A stretch of 64,000 bases of DNA from Craterostigma plantagineum (GCA_027422505.1 JAPQWV010000126.1:496001-560000); one strand, 5' to 3'; shown: positions 46,703-58,196, numbered from the stretch's first letter. A program made the numbers and translations. The notes: a model not told the origin generated them from the sequence alone.

Positions 46703-46875
46703 TGTATTACGTACCATAACATGTCGATATAGGGTACCTAAATGTGTTTGTACGGCGTGCCTAATGTGTAAATAGGGCGTACCTAAATGTGATAATACGG
46801 AGTACCATTTTCTAGACGTATTACGTACCATAATAAGTCGGTATAGGATACCACAATGTGTTGTATGGCGTACCT
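46703..46875. repeat. Diverged tandem repeat, ~60-bp copies 114 bp apart
   Basis: Copies at 46703-46762 and 46817-46875 share GTATTACGTACCATAA, then TCGRTATAGG and GTATGGCGTACCT-like ends. Shorter variants of TACCTAAATGTG lie between them. Confidence 0.65.
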
Positions 46876-47345
46876 GCGGCGGATCAGGTACCTGTCTGCA
46901 AAAATTTATTCTGTTAGGTACCTCCGTATAAAAAATGCTAACACGGTTCTAAATACTCCGGTACAAATTTTTTTACAGAGATGATATTTATCTGTAAAGA
47001 CAACAGAAATAAAATAAAAATTTGTGTTGTATATGAAACCCAAACTCCAATATTATAAATCAATATATTATAATGTCCATTTAATGGGTTACCCACATTA
47101 TTCGTTCTGTAGTGCGTGGCAGCCCATACACATGCCCACCGTTTCTTTTTCTTTATATATTTCTTTTATCACTTCGTATTTTGTCTAAGTCATTTTATAA
47201 TTCCTATGTATTCGTATTAATGAAATCAAGTAATGTATACTGTGAGCAAAACAATATATTATATGAGAAAAGTTCGGAGAAAGGAAAAGCAAAATTGTAT
47301 ATTATCTCTCTGTTGTCAATTGTCCTCGTCACCTTTCCCCCAAGA

Positions 47346-47352
47346 AAGAGAG

Positions 47353-47395
<43 letters not shown>

Positions 47396-47452
47396 ACAGG
47401 TAGAGAGAGAGAGAGAGAGAGTTCACAGGTAGAGAGAGAGAGAGAGAGAGAG
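47346..47452 (+). repeat. (GA)n microsatellite with an internal GTTCACAGGTA unit
   Basis: Three GA tracts are separated by two identical GTTCACAGGTA linkers, a minisatellite built on a microsatellite. It lies 340 bp upstream of the GATL ATG, probably in its promoter or leader, where GA repeats can bind BPC/GAGA-type factors. Confidence 0.8.
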
Positions 47453-47791
47453 TGCTTCGTTGACAGGGACGAAGAGAAAGTCTGCAACTTCAAAGCACGT
47501 CGGCGTAAATAAAGAACCTTTCTCCTTTATTTCAATCAGATTTTCCCAATCTCCCTCTCTCAAAAAAAAAAAAAAACTTGCTTTGTTCGCACGTTATACT
47601 GTTAGAGAGAGGCGAGAACAAACCCAAGAAATTACGGAAGTAAAGCAACGAACAATCCGCCATTGAAGGTTTTGGGAAAATCCCATCTATTTAGTCTTCT
47701 CTCACTGCAGATTTCACCCGTTTCTTTATCTGGGTTCTGATTTTGTTTCGCCGATTTAAAAATCCCAGCTTTCGCCAAAGGAAAAAAAAAA

Positions 47792-48901
47792 ATGCAGTGG
47801 GTAATGAGATTTTCGTGGTTGATTTTATCTTCCATGGCGATGATTGTTTTCTCGCCGTCTCTTCAGTCTTTCCCACCAGCAGAAGCCTACCTCAGATTAC
47901 CTTCGCAAGGAACTCAAACCAGCGATTTTACCAAATTGTCCTTCCGACGAGCCCCCTTCTTCCGCAACAACGAAATAGAATGCCGTTCGTCGGCGACGGC
48001 GGAATCCACCGGCGTCTGCGACCCTAATCTGGTCCACGTGGCAATCACCCTCGACGTGGAGTACCTCCGCGGCTCAATCGCCGCCGTCCACTCGATCTTA
48101 CAAAACGCCAGGTGTCCTCAGAGCGTGTTCTTCCACTTCGTCGCCTCCGATACGGCGAGCCTCGACGCCGTGGTGGGGTCCACCTTCCCTGAGCTGAAAT
48201 TCAAGGTGTACTACTTCGACCCTGAAAAAGTACGGAGCCTCATCTCCGCCACCGTGAGGCAGGCGCTAGAGCAGCCGCTCAACTACGCTAGGAACTATTT
48301 GGCCCACCTATTAGAGCCCTGCGTGAAACGGGTCATCTACTTGGATTCGGATCTTGTCGTCGTCGACGACGTGGCGAAGCTGTGGGCGACGTCGCTCGGC
48401 GGAAGGACCATCGGAGCGCCGGAGTACTGCCACGCCAACTTCACGCAGTACTTCACCCAGCATTTCTGGAACGACGAGAAGCTCTCCGCCGTGTTCCGCG
48501 ACGGGCGGAGGCGGAGGCCGTGCTACTTCAACACGGGGGTGATGGTGATGGACCTCGAGAGGTGGAGGCGCGTGGGATACACGCGCCGTATCGAGCGGTG
48601 GATGGAGGTGCAGAAGACGAGTCCGAATAGGATCTACGAGCTGGGTTCGCTGCCGCCGTTCCTCCTTGTGTTCGCCGGACAGGTGGCTCCGATCGACCAC
48701 CGCTGGAACCAGCACGGCCTCGGCGGCGACAACGTGGTGGGGAGCTGCCGGGATCTTCACCCGGGGCCGGTGAGCCTTTTGCACTGGAGCGGCAGCGGAA
48801 AGCCGTGGGTTAGGTTGGACTCTAAGCGGCCGTGTCCGCTCGACTCGCTGTGGTCGCCGTTCGATCTGTACGGACTCGGCGAGGCATCGTCGGCGAGGTA
48901 A
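47792..48901 (+). CDS. GATL: Galacturonosyltransferase-like (GATL) family GT8 glycosyltransferase
   Basis: A single exon of 369 aa, the typical GATL size and intronless structure. An N-terminal hydrophobic signal/anchor (residues ~4-30, [16 protein letters not shown]) targets the secretory pathway. The GT8 domain shows [47 protein letters not shown], the nucleotide-sugar/metal DxD motif at D185-S-D187 ([12 protein letters not shown]), [37 protein letters not shown] and [11 protein letters not shown]. GATLs act in the Golgi in pectin and possibly xylan synthesis. The acceptor and exact member are not determinable here. Coding GC is high. The leader carries the GA repeats and no obvious intron. 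Confidence 0.93.
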   Translation: MQWVMRFSWLILSSMAMIVFSPSLQSFPPAEAYLRLPSQGTQTSDFTKLSFRRAPFFRNNEIECRSSATAESTGVCDPNLVHVAITLDVEYLRGSIAAVHSILQNARCPQSVFFHFVASDTASLDAVVGSTFPELKFKVYYFDPEKVRSLISATVRQALEQPLNYARNYLAHLLEPCVKRVIYLDSDLVVVDDVAKLWATSLGGRTIGAPEYCHANFTQYFTQHFWNDEKLSAVFRDGRRRRPCYFNTGVMVMDLERWRRVGYTRRIERWMEVQKTSPNRIYELGSLPPFLLVFAGQVAPIDHRWNQHGLGGDNVVGSCRDLHPGPVSLLHWSGSGKPWVRLDSKRPCPLDSLWSPFDLYGLGEASSAR

Positions 48902-50502
48902 TGTCAGTCATTACATCGGTGAGAGAAACCTTTTTACTTTTCTTTTTTTATTTTTTATTGTTATTTTGTGTTCTGTATCGGCCGGTAAATTCTTGAGGTG
49001 ACTATTGATTTTTTATATAAAAATTGAATCTTTATCTGTTTTCCTTTTTTTTTTTCTGATTATATTGTGATGATTTTGCTTAATCATTAAGATGTATTGA
49101 ACCAAAATCCAACTCGTCATTTCACTAAAGATATTTACTTTTGACCAATCATGTTGTGTACGAAGAGTTCTAAAATCAATGTGTGTAACAGCATATTCTT
49201 AGTTATGTATCATAGAACTAGAAATAATCCCCAATGAATTGATTGAAAAACTACATGCTAAACCGCTTATAACAAGAACTAAGGCGTTTTGGCCAAAGTT
49301 GAAATTGGACAAGAGAGTCGACGTTGTCGGTCTGATGAAATGTACATCTGCATTGTCGTCGTTACTTCGACCAAGATATATAATTTTCTCCTAAGTATAT
49401 AAATTAAATAATATACATATGTGACAGCTGGTCGTTGGTCCACGAACAAGACTATGACTGTGATGTTTATTTTATGAACTATCTATTAAAATTACCCATT
49501 CGTTGGAAATGGTGGCACGCCATCGTAGTACGAAACTCGTGGCCTAATTGTGTCGATTTTATTGTTTTTTGCGGTCATTGTGTATTTGTTTTATTATCAT
49601 CTAATTAACAATGAAATGGAGAGGAGAGGAGATGATAATCCTATCCCATGGTGGTGAGAAACGCAGAATGTGCTCTCCACTTTGTAGGTTGATCATTACT
49701 CCCTTATTTGGAACAATTATTTATTTATGTATACAGATAAATAATTAATAAAGTGGAGAGAGCCATAGATGACTTTGCATGTTATATATATTTTATATGA
49801 AAAAGATGATAAAAGTCCACGGGATTCATTTGCTACATGCCAGCGGGGTTCCTGTGATAAATAATCAACCTTTTCTAATTTAGATTGTCCTTTGTCCTAT
49901 CCTATCACTGATCTTCGACCAGCATTTGGTAATAGAATCCATGATATTGTTTGAGTTACGTCCATTTATATCATCTACATACTAACATGCCTAGTTCATT
50001 AGTTCTTAATCTAAATTTTATTAGACAGACTATTCAGGCCAAAGAGAGATAGAGTGTGGAAAATAATAAGAGAACTGCTATATAAAAACAACAATCATGT
50101 GCTCCTACATGAACCCCCATTCTTTTACAGCTCAAATCCAGCAGTTTTTAGTTGTGTGATATTGCGGGGAACTAAAATATTTCTGTCTTTTTATGGCCCA
50201 CTAGTTATTTTTATTTGCTCCTGAGAATCTCAATAATACATATATTTGTTCCTTTGAAACATGCTCATATGAACAACCAACAAATCTTACATGTCATGAA
50301 AGTAGTATAAGGAGATCAATCTCAGAAGCCTCTAGAACATTCTAGAATAGTCGAGAAAAGTGACAAAAAGAAAAAAAACTTCAGAAATAAAGCATTCTCC
50401 ATCTCGAGCGGATCTAATAATAGCCCGCCCGGAAAACTCGTAGTCGCGCAGAACGACCTGTCAGAAACAAACCTAGCTTTTCGTAACTTCGAATAGCGCA
50501 TT
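48902..50502. other. Intergenic region
   Basis: AT-rich, with no protein-like frame. It contains the 3' flanks of GATL (+) and of the small minus-strand gene. Confidence 0.5.
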
Positions 50503-51380
50503 TTAATGGTCCTGCTCGTGGGTCTCGTCGGGACCCACAATCGGTCCTCTGAGCTTGTAAGAAGCCATGTCGAACACGGACAGCTCGATCCGTGGGTCGA
50601 CCCGAATGTTGCTCCGCGGGCAGCCGCAGCTTCGTAGCAGTAGAAAAACGTTGATGGGCATATATTTAATCGGATCAAATCGATCGACTCATGTGGAACT
50701 TTATAAGGTTTAACGTCCTTTTACTTGTTGTCAAGGAGTGGAATTATTAAGAATTCGAGTGGTCATTCCTAAAATTAATTGGTGATAGAAGGAGAAAGTC
50801 CCTTATATATAATAGCTTCAAGAGGTTCAATTATCCGATGGGACGAAATCCACTTAGAATCTCAACACGGTCCCTCACGTGTGGCATGACAGGCCTAACA
50901 CGTGGACATGTGAATCGGGTGAGGGTGAGCGGAAGCTCGCTGTGATACCATATTAAGTAATCGAAGGTAATTCCTAAAACCAATTAGTGATAGGAGGAGA
51001 CAGCCTCTTATATATACTAACTTCAAGAGCTTGAATTATCCATGTGGTAAGAAACCCGCTTAGAATCTCAACAGGAATATAAGAAAACATGCCTCGATCT
51101 CCCGCAATGTGAGCCCATGGGGTTCCGGCTATCGGATACCTGAAATTAGGTATACGATACGCGGATAATTGTCGCGCAAAGTTACATATAATAACATTCA
51201 AATTCCATCGCAATGCATAGAAAAAATATTACATACCAAGCGACGCAAATCCAGCTTTGCGGGCGACAAATCGCAGTTCTGATAATAATAACTCTTCGAT
51301 GTGATATCACCTTGGTTGATGCTGTTGCTTGCTTTCTTGCTTTTCTTTCTCGTGTTTGCCGAGGAGAATACTGAAAACAT
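50503..51380 (-). CDS. Putative 105-aa protein, three exons, function unknown
   Basis: The model joins 51380-51237, 51139-51093 and 50629-50503. Phases agree and the frame closes with TAA. Exon 1 is Ser/Lys-rich (MFSVFSSANTRKKSKKASNS) and ends SPAKLDLRRL. Exon 2 gives VSDSRNPMGSHCGRS. Exon 3 begins SCGCPRSNIRVDPRIELSVF, runs through DMASYKLRGPIVGPDE and ends THEQDH. I do not recognise the family; CGCP and two further Cys/His could bind metal, but that is speculation. The intron-2 donor would be GC (GAG|GCATGT), and the intron holds the TRIM. Exon 3 is GC-rich and looks coding, which is the best support. The gene is head-to-head with the PDCD2-like gene, with 233 bp between the ATGs. An exon could be missing. 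Confidence 0.45.
50745..51073 (-). mobile_element. TRIM (miniature LTR retroelement), complete
   Basis: 329 bp in minus orientation. Two 123-bp LTRs (51073-50951 and 50867-50745) both begin TGTTGAGATTCTAAG and end CTTAATA. Directly after the 5' LTR is TGGTATCACAGC (50950-50939), the tRNA-Met primer-binding site with one mismatch. A purine-rich GTGAGGGACCG precedes the 3' LTR. The 5-bp target duplication GGAAT is perfect (50740-50744 and 51074-51078). There is no coding capacity. Confidence 0.92.
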
Positions 51381-51399
51381 AAGTCAAAGTAAATTAAAT

Positions 51400-51469
51400 T
51401 GGGCTTTCAATGGGCCAATTTGGTGGGGAAGACACAATCAAAGTCGCTCTATTTGGGCCTATTGGCCCA
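51400..51469. promoter_or_regulatory. Site II cluster in a bidirectional promoter
   Basis: TGGGCT (51400), TGGGCC (51411 and 51454) and inverted GGCCCA (51464) lie between the 105-aa gene and the PDCD2-like gene. An AACCCTAG telo-box-like motif follows near 51546. Confidence 0.5.
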
Positions 51470-51613
51470 TAAAACTTAAAATTGGTTGGGCGAACACGTG
51501 AAACAGTAACCAATTGCTACTGCAAGGTTGACCCGTGAAACCCAAAACCCTAGCTCGAGGCTTTTATTGCGGGAAGGAACGTAGTTCATCGTAGTCGCCG
51601 GGAAATTTTGAAG

Positions 51614-53865
51614 ATGGACGTTGATTCGAATGCCGAGGAGCTGAAATCCCTCCACATATCGTCCGACGAAGGAGACGAGCATCAAAACGAAGACGTTCAC
51701 GACGACGTTAGCGATGAGGATGACGAGGAGGAATATCGTGTGCCTGTGACATTAGGCTTTGTGGAGAAGCCCAAAAATGGCTGGTCTTTGCTTCGCCAGT
51801 ACTTCCCTAGCAAAGCTGGGGGTACTCCGGTAATTTCTCTTTTACCCAGCAACAATTGAAGAGCGGAATTGGTGATTCTTTCTTGTTCCGATGTTACAGG
51901 CATGGCTGGACCCCGTAAATTTGCCTTCAGGAAAGTCGAATGTTTGTGATTTTTGCGGTGAGCCTTTGCAGTTTCTGCTTCAGGTATGTGATCGAATTTC
52001 AAGGTTTGTTTTTTATTAAGTTATATCTAATGCACGCCTGTGTGTTTTGGTAGGTTTATGCACCGTTGTCTCACGAATCTACATTTCATCGAACCTTGTA
52101 CCTCTTTATGTGCACGTCGATGGCATGCCTACTCCGTGATCAGCATGATCAGTGGAAATGGAATACTGAGACTTCTTTCAGAAGGTTTCTGCTTTCGTTC
52201 CTCTTCATTTGCAATCGCTGTTGGGCTGTGAAAATACCGCTCTGTAGGATCTTTTACTGATTTCTGATTTCAAAATGGCCTCTCAGTGTGAAGGTGTTCC
52301 GTTGTCAGTTGCCACGGGTGAATCCATTTTATTCCAGCGAGGCACCTCCCGAAGACGGGACTGGGAAGCCATTGACCAATGGAGGTTAGACAAATTTTCT
52401 TTATATACTTCTCATTTGTGGCTGAACATTAAATGATTTCACGGTGTAGGGTAATAAACTATAAATAGAGTTCTTGTGCTATTAATCCATTATGTTGCTT
52501 AGGTTGGTTCATCCCCCTGTCTCAGTCCTGAATTCAATCATGAACAGCAAGTTAGATTTGTCAATGAGATACCAGGATGTGCTAATTACTAGTGAATTTG
52601 ACCATGTATCTCGGTGCCTGATGGTTTTGTATATTCATAGCAATGCTTTGTAATTGGTGTGGCACTTGGAGAGGGGACAAAATTTGTGGCAGTTGTAGAA
52701 GAGCACGCTATTGCTCTGCCAAACACCAGGTGCCATCCTAGTTCTTTCTTTCTAATATGTATGGACAACCCTAGTGATCTTTCCTTGTAAGATGACGTCA
52801 CATTTGTTTGTAGACTGCTCACTGGCGGTCTAGTAATTCAAGTCACAAAGTTTTCTGTACACAGTCAGAGCTCTCTCCCAAGGAATGTGAATCCGGTAAG
52901 AATTCTAATTACATGTACAACAATGATATGTTACTTTGATTGAACAATTGAACTTAGTGGAAGTTTTTTCTGAATTTATTTGAAGCATAAGTACTAAGAG
53001 CATTTGTTTTTTTTTCCTATAAATAAAATTGGATCTGTCTATTGTTTCGTTGTACAGCTGCTAGCAGCTCCCTGTGGCCAGAATATGAGATCATAAACGA
53101 CGAAGAAGGCGATCTTATTGATGAGAAGGCCAATGATAACACATCTGGTAGTTCACTGATATCCCGAAGCCATGCAGATGACTCTTACGGGAGATTGATG
53201 ACATCTTCCAAGGCAAGCATCTCGAAGATTGTATTATTATCGATCATATACGAAGCTTAAAATTTTTACATGCGCTTGTTTTCTTCATTAGGGATCTAAT
53301 GACAACAGAAGTTGGGCATCTTTCCAAGAAAGAATATCTCTGGCCCCAGAGCAAGTGTTAAGGTTCATATATCTTCTTTCAGTTTCGAAAGACGCATAAT
53401 ACATTTAGATACTTCATGTCCTATTTTGATAAATGCAGATACTCGAGCTTCTCTCAAGCAAAACCCCTATGGCCCGTCTCTAGTGGTCGGCCATCTAACC
53501 ATGACATTCCAAAGTGCAGCCATTGTGGCGGCAACCGTGCTTTTGAATTTCAGGTACATGATTAACAAATGTTCCATTGAAACTTTTTAGTCAGAACATT
53601 AAAATTTTCCATCGTCGAGTGAATCTCTATCGAATGGCAAGCTTGAAACAAGCGCTAGTTATTCATGCATTTCGTCTCGGTTAAATCTCACTGGCAGGTA
53701 TTGCCTCAGCTCCTATACTTCTTCCATGTGAAAGACGGTGAAGATTCTCTCGACTGGGCGACTATAGTTGTGTATACATGCGAGTCCTCATGCCCAGGCT
53801 CCCCAAGTTACAGAGAGGAATTCGCTTGGGTTCAACTTGCTTCTCAATCGATTGGAGGAGGATGA
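51614..53865 (+). CDS. PDCD2-like protein (programmed cell death protein 2 family)
   Basis: Ten exons: 51614-51829, 51900-51983, 52054-52184, 52287-52384, 52641-52729, 52814-52895, 53058-53212, 53292-53362, 53439-53553, 53698-53865; 402 aa, all phases closing. An acidic N-terminus (HISSDEGDEHQNEDVHDDVS) precedes VPVTLGFVEKPKNGWSLLRQ. The first Cys cluster is CDFCGEPLQFLLQVYAPL. A MYND-type zinc finger follows in exons 5-6 (CNWCGTWRGDKICGSCRRAR, YCSAKHQ ... HWRSSNSSHKVFC). The C-terminal PDCD2_C domain has FQERISLAPEQVLRYSSFSQ, CSHCGGNRAFEFQVLPQLLY and LDWATIVVYTCESSC. PDCD2 proteins assist 40S ribosome assembly as chaperones of uS5 in yeast and animals; the role here is inferred. Intron 7 begins with GC (AAG|GCAAGC at 53213). 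Confidence 0.93.
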
Positions 53866-54262
53866 CAGTTCTGCCCGAGCAAACCTTATATTTTCGTTTT
53901 ATTTTTTCTGTTTCCCAGTGAGTTGTTCGAAGGTAATTTATCGAACGCATGTGTAAATCAAAACAATGGGTCGATAGACAGCAGAAATATTCACTCGCAA
54001 GAATGTATGTTTTACAGGTAAATGACATGATGAATCATAAATAATCACACGACTCCGATGGTAACGCTGGCCTCGTTTCTGCGCTATACCAAAACTTCTG
54101 CTTACAACAACGATCAAATGAAAAAAGCAACCAAAACACTGTATACAGAAATGAATATGATCAACAAATGACTTTTCGCCCTTTGAACCCTCTTGCCTCG
54201 ATTTCGTCCTTCGTACGAATCCAACAAATGGATGATTTCCCGACATTTCGGACGCATAAGTA

Positions 54263-56122
54263 TCAAAAGACTTGTCGAATCATCGAATTCGTATCTGAGG
54301 ACTCGAAACTAAGAGACAACACATTGCAAGAAGAGCCTCTGAGTTCAGGACATGGCTTAGGAAACACATCGACGGATGAGCCATATACATTCGAGCATAT
54401 CCAAGGTTCAGACGAGTCTGAATTAGCAGAGAAAGTCACATTCGAGAGGCACAACGGTCCAAACGGCGATTCGTGGATCCCGGTGAGATTCCCAGGATTC
54501 GTAACGTTTATCCCAACGATGTCTTTAAACGTTATCTCGCCAATAAATGGGAGAGCATTAGGATCGTAGCCATCGTCGGGGTGAGACTTACACTGGCCCG
54601 TAGCTCTAATTCCCTGTCGGGCGTTTTCCACGTAAGCATCTGAAATAAGAACGTTCTTTATGTATCCGCCTCTTCCTTTGCAGGTCTTTAGTTCGATCCC
54701 AATATCTGAGCCATGCACGTTGAGATCTTCCACTAATATGCCTGAAATCCCGCCCGACATTTCGCTGCCAAACGCCAGAGCCGACCCCGAGGAAGATCGT
54801 AAGGCAACTTTTTGGATGTGTACGTCTGTGGTTGATCGGTTAAATTCTATGCCATATTCGTCCCAACCGCTTTTAAGCACCAAGGCATCGTATCCCACGC
54901 TTATGTTGCTTTTTTCGATGCAAACGTGCTCGGAAGAATCTGAAACATTGATGGGAACGCATACATAAAATGGTGGATAATATGAAATTAATTGATCCGT
55001 TGGGTCACAGAAATATAGAGCAGAATCGTATCTCTGACCTGGGACAATCCCGCTGGTGTACGGAGAATCTGGGGGAGAGTAGACCGTTATGTTTTGGACC
55101 AGCAACTTACTGAAAAAAAAAACGAAGATTCTTACACGGTTAACCAGGCTAAATTTGAGGATTGCATAAAAATATGGTAATACTTTAATCAACAGTAGAT
55201 ATTGGTAATAGAAAGATAGATACCTGCAGTAAACAGGGTATATGCTCCAAGCAGGCGCGTTCAAGAAAGTTAAGTTCGAAATGACGATATTGTCCGACCC
55301 GATAAGTTCTACGAGATGTGGTCTACTGTGATTCAATGAATGATCGGTGAGCTGTTCCCACCAAACAGAGCCTTGCCCGTCGATAGTTCCATTATTGCCT
55401 AAGATAAAGGGAAAATGCATGTAAAATGCAAATAACTGAAAAGAGACAAACAGAATGAAGTCAAACGTTCCCAAACCTGTGATGACGACATCGGTAAGAT
55501 TTTGTCCGTTGATCAAGCTGCGATATCTCTGACCAGGTTGCTCTATTCCTCGACCGTACGAAGGCAGTGGGTCAACTAACTCCCAATGGCTATAATCCTG
55601 TCAAAGGCAAAAGGATCGTTGCCTTCAAAAGTTCTCGGGAAAATGAATGAATGTAAAGGGTACACACAAGCACACACAGTTCACCTGAGAGCCAAGAATG
55701 AATGCATCTTTCTCAAGGAAGAGGGTGAGATGGCTGGTGAGAGTGATGGGCCCAATCAACCACCTTCCTTTTGGGACATAGAGCTGTGCCCCGCCCTTGT
55801 CTACGAACGACTTGAGATAGAAAATTGCGTTTTGAAATGCCACTGTGTTCAACGTTTTCCCGTCTCCTAACGCACCGAACTCTGAGACCGAGACGCTGTG
55901 TGGCCTTGGGGTCAATGGCCACTTGGATTTGCATACTTCGTTGTACTCTCTGGCATTGCTCAATACCATGAGCAAAAACAAAAGTACCTAGGCATGTAAG
56001 AAAGAGATTAGAAAAACAATCGGTATTGCACAACTGATGCTGAGTATCCAATTCGAATTTCAAGCAAAATTCAGTGAATGGGAATCAGTACACAACATGA
56101 AAGCATAATTACCATTTCCATA
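54263..56122 (-). CDS. Polygalacturonase-like GH28 protein
   Basis: Six exons: 56122-56114, 55987-55685, 55597-55477, 55398-55224, 55109-55039, 54939-54263; 451 aa. A signal peptide is split by intron 1: MEM then VLLFLLMVLSNA. The parallel beta-helix follows: VSVSEFGALGDGKTLNTVAF, FVPKGRWLIGPITLTSHLTL-like YVPKGRWLIG, NNGTIDGQGSVWWEQ, APAWSIYPVYC, CIEKSNISVGYDALVLKSGW, SGSALAFGSEMSGGISG, KGRGGYIKNV and GQCKSHPDDGYDPNALP. It is secreted and probably acts on pectin. The clade is the plant 'probable polygalacturonase' group without a propeptide. The usual GDD acid pair reads GYD here, so one Asp is replaced; related clade members also vary at this site. The nine-base first coding exon rests on an ATG-GAA-ATG before a GTAATT donor and is less certain. 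Confidence 0.9.
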
Positions 56123-56693
56123 CATTCAGAAATTCCTAGAACAGCTAAGAGCTGAGAGCTCTCTAACCAGTAAGATCTCAATGCAAACTCTAATCAAGCA
56201 AAAATCTTACTGGGAGACAGAAATACCTAAACTTAAGATCTAGCAAGAATGATCAGCTTCTTCTAATACACAATGTAGATAGATTGACTAGCACTAAACT
56301 CGAGATACAGTCAAGATCAGTTTGCAGGGAACACGCAACCACAAGCTGTATACCCCAACAATGAAGCTATGCCAACCGATTACTCAATGAGAAAAATTAA
56401 ATCAGTAAGAATTTTCAGCTCAAGCTTATAGAACATTCCGCCATGGTAGGGCCAGACTTAAGCTAAGCAACCATCACAGCTCAATTAGATTTCGAAATTC
56501 ACTTTTCTTTCCTAATGCCCATAAGATCACAAACCTCAAATAATAGAGAATCTGGGCAGAAAGTATAGACTTGCATAGTCGTCAGTTTAATGGAAAATAG
56601 TTAAACGTACTTACTAGACTCCTCATTCCTTACTTCTTCCAAATTCTTCAGGCCCTCATTCGAAATCCAGCGAGAGATATTTGACTTGAACCT

Positions 56694-56757
56694 AGAAGAA
56701 GAAGAAGAAGAAGAAGAAGAAGAAGAAGAAGAAGAAGAAGAAGAAGAAGAAGAAGAA
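56694..56757. repeat. (GAA)n microsatellite, ~21 units
   Basis: An uninterrupted run. On the transcribed strand it reads (TTC)n and sits in the probable 5'UTR or core promoter of the GH28 gene. Confidence 0.9.
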
Positions 56758-58075
56758 AGTGGATGATGTGATGGAATGATGCTGAATGGAGAAGAAAGTT
56801 TCCGTTAAATCAGAAAAACATTAAAATGGAAAAAAAAGAAAGAAATTTAAGGATTTTTCAAGTGAAAGTGACGGCACAGAATATAATACAACGGGGATTT
56901 ATATTACTATTCGTCCTTACCAAACACACATTATTGAGCTTTAACGGAAAAAAAATATGTATTTTATGTTAATTAAATATACAGACAGTCCAACCGACAT
57001 TGAAATAATATGAACATGGCGTATTGGGTGTACGTAATTTAATTTACAACAAATATGTATTGTTTAAAATTGAAACTTATAAAAATGTAATATTGTGAAC
57101 TGTGAGGTATCTGTGTGTGCATGGGAAGGCTGGCATGTGCTTTGTGGAAAGTGGGTCCCATTTGTGTCTCAATAATAGTAGAATTGGTAGGCTGTCAATA
57201 ACTGGTTTGCCAGATCAGAACCCTCCTTGATGGGCCCCACTAATATTGGCAATATTTTTTCAATGTGAATGAACTGAATTAAATTTCATAACCAACATAT
57301 ACACACTTCTCTAAAAGAAGAAAATAGCGATAAATGTATTTCAAAATTCAATATATATTAAAAATGATTTCAAGTGCTGGGGTGATATGTTTCCGAAATA
57401 GGGTCTATATTATTCATCATTAGTGCCATCGCCAACTCAACAATAATTATGTCTTTAAATATGTTAATTTAAAAATTTATGTAATATGGCTTATTCATAG
57501 TTAATGGTATGGCAGAGGACCCACCGTCTACTTAATATTCTTTTTGTTAACGATCGTACTTATCTATGTTCGGATTGAGAGTGATACAGATTGAAATATA
57601 TAGATCGAATGACATTTGATTATCTTTCATCTTTTCTTCTACTCGTTTAAAACATATTATGATCATTTGAATTTAAACATAGATACTTGAATTATTACGG
57701 CTCAAGCAGAAAATGGTCATCAAGAAAAATTCACACGAAAAAAATAAAGAATAATAATTGATAAAATTTGACAAGAACATGAAAAAGACAAAGCGGATTA
57801 CTGATTGTTTGGTCCAACAAGAAACAGCGCAGAATTGAAAAAGCCACATGGCGCAGCGGAACTATTTGTTTGTTTGCTAGTTTATTTTTCTGTTAACTAA
57901 TGACTTGTCGAAATCAAATCAATTGGCGATTTTATATCCTTCTATACGATTTTGTTTATTTTATTACTGATTTACAATGCATCATTCGACTTTTTTAGTC
58001 TTACATCGTGAGTTTACACTTGCCTTTTGGCCCAATACGCCAATCCTATATGGCCCTTTACAAGGTTATCTTTAC

Positions 58076-58196
58076 TTTGTAACTTAGTTCTATGGGCAGT
58101 GTTCTTATTACATGCAGCTAAGGACAGTATGACCCTTGACTTTGTAATTTAATTCTATGGACAGTGTTCTTATTACATTCAGCTAAGGACAGTGTG
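58076..58196. repeat. Tandem duplication, ~56-bp copies with 65-bp period
   Basis: Copies 58076-58131 and 58141-58196 differ at about six bases. Both contain CAGTGTTCTTATTACAT and CAGCTAAGGACAGT. Confidence 0.85.

Noticed and set aside
47112..47432. 106-codon plus-strand frame ending in an Arg-Glu repeat
   Set aside because: It is an AT-rich frame running into the GA microsatellite; there is no homology and it precedes the GATL leader.
48311..48784. 157-codon minus-strand frame inside GATL
   Set aside because: It is the antisense of a GC-rich intronless gene with clear GT8 motifs.
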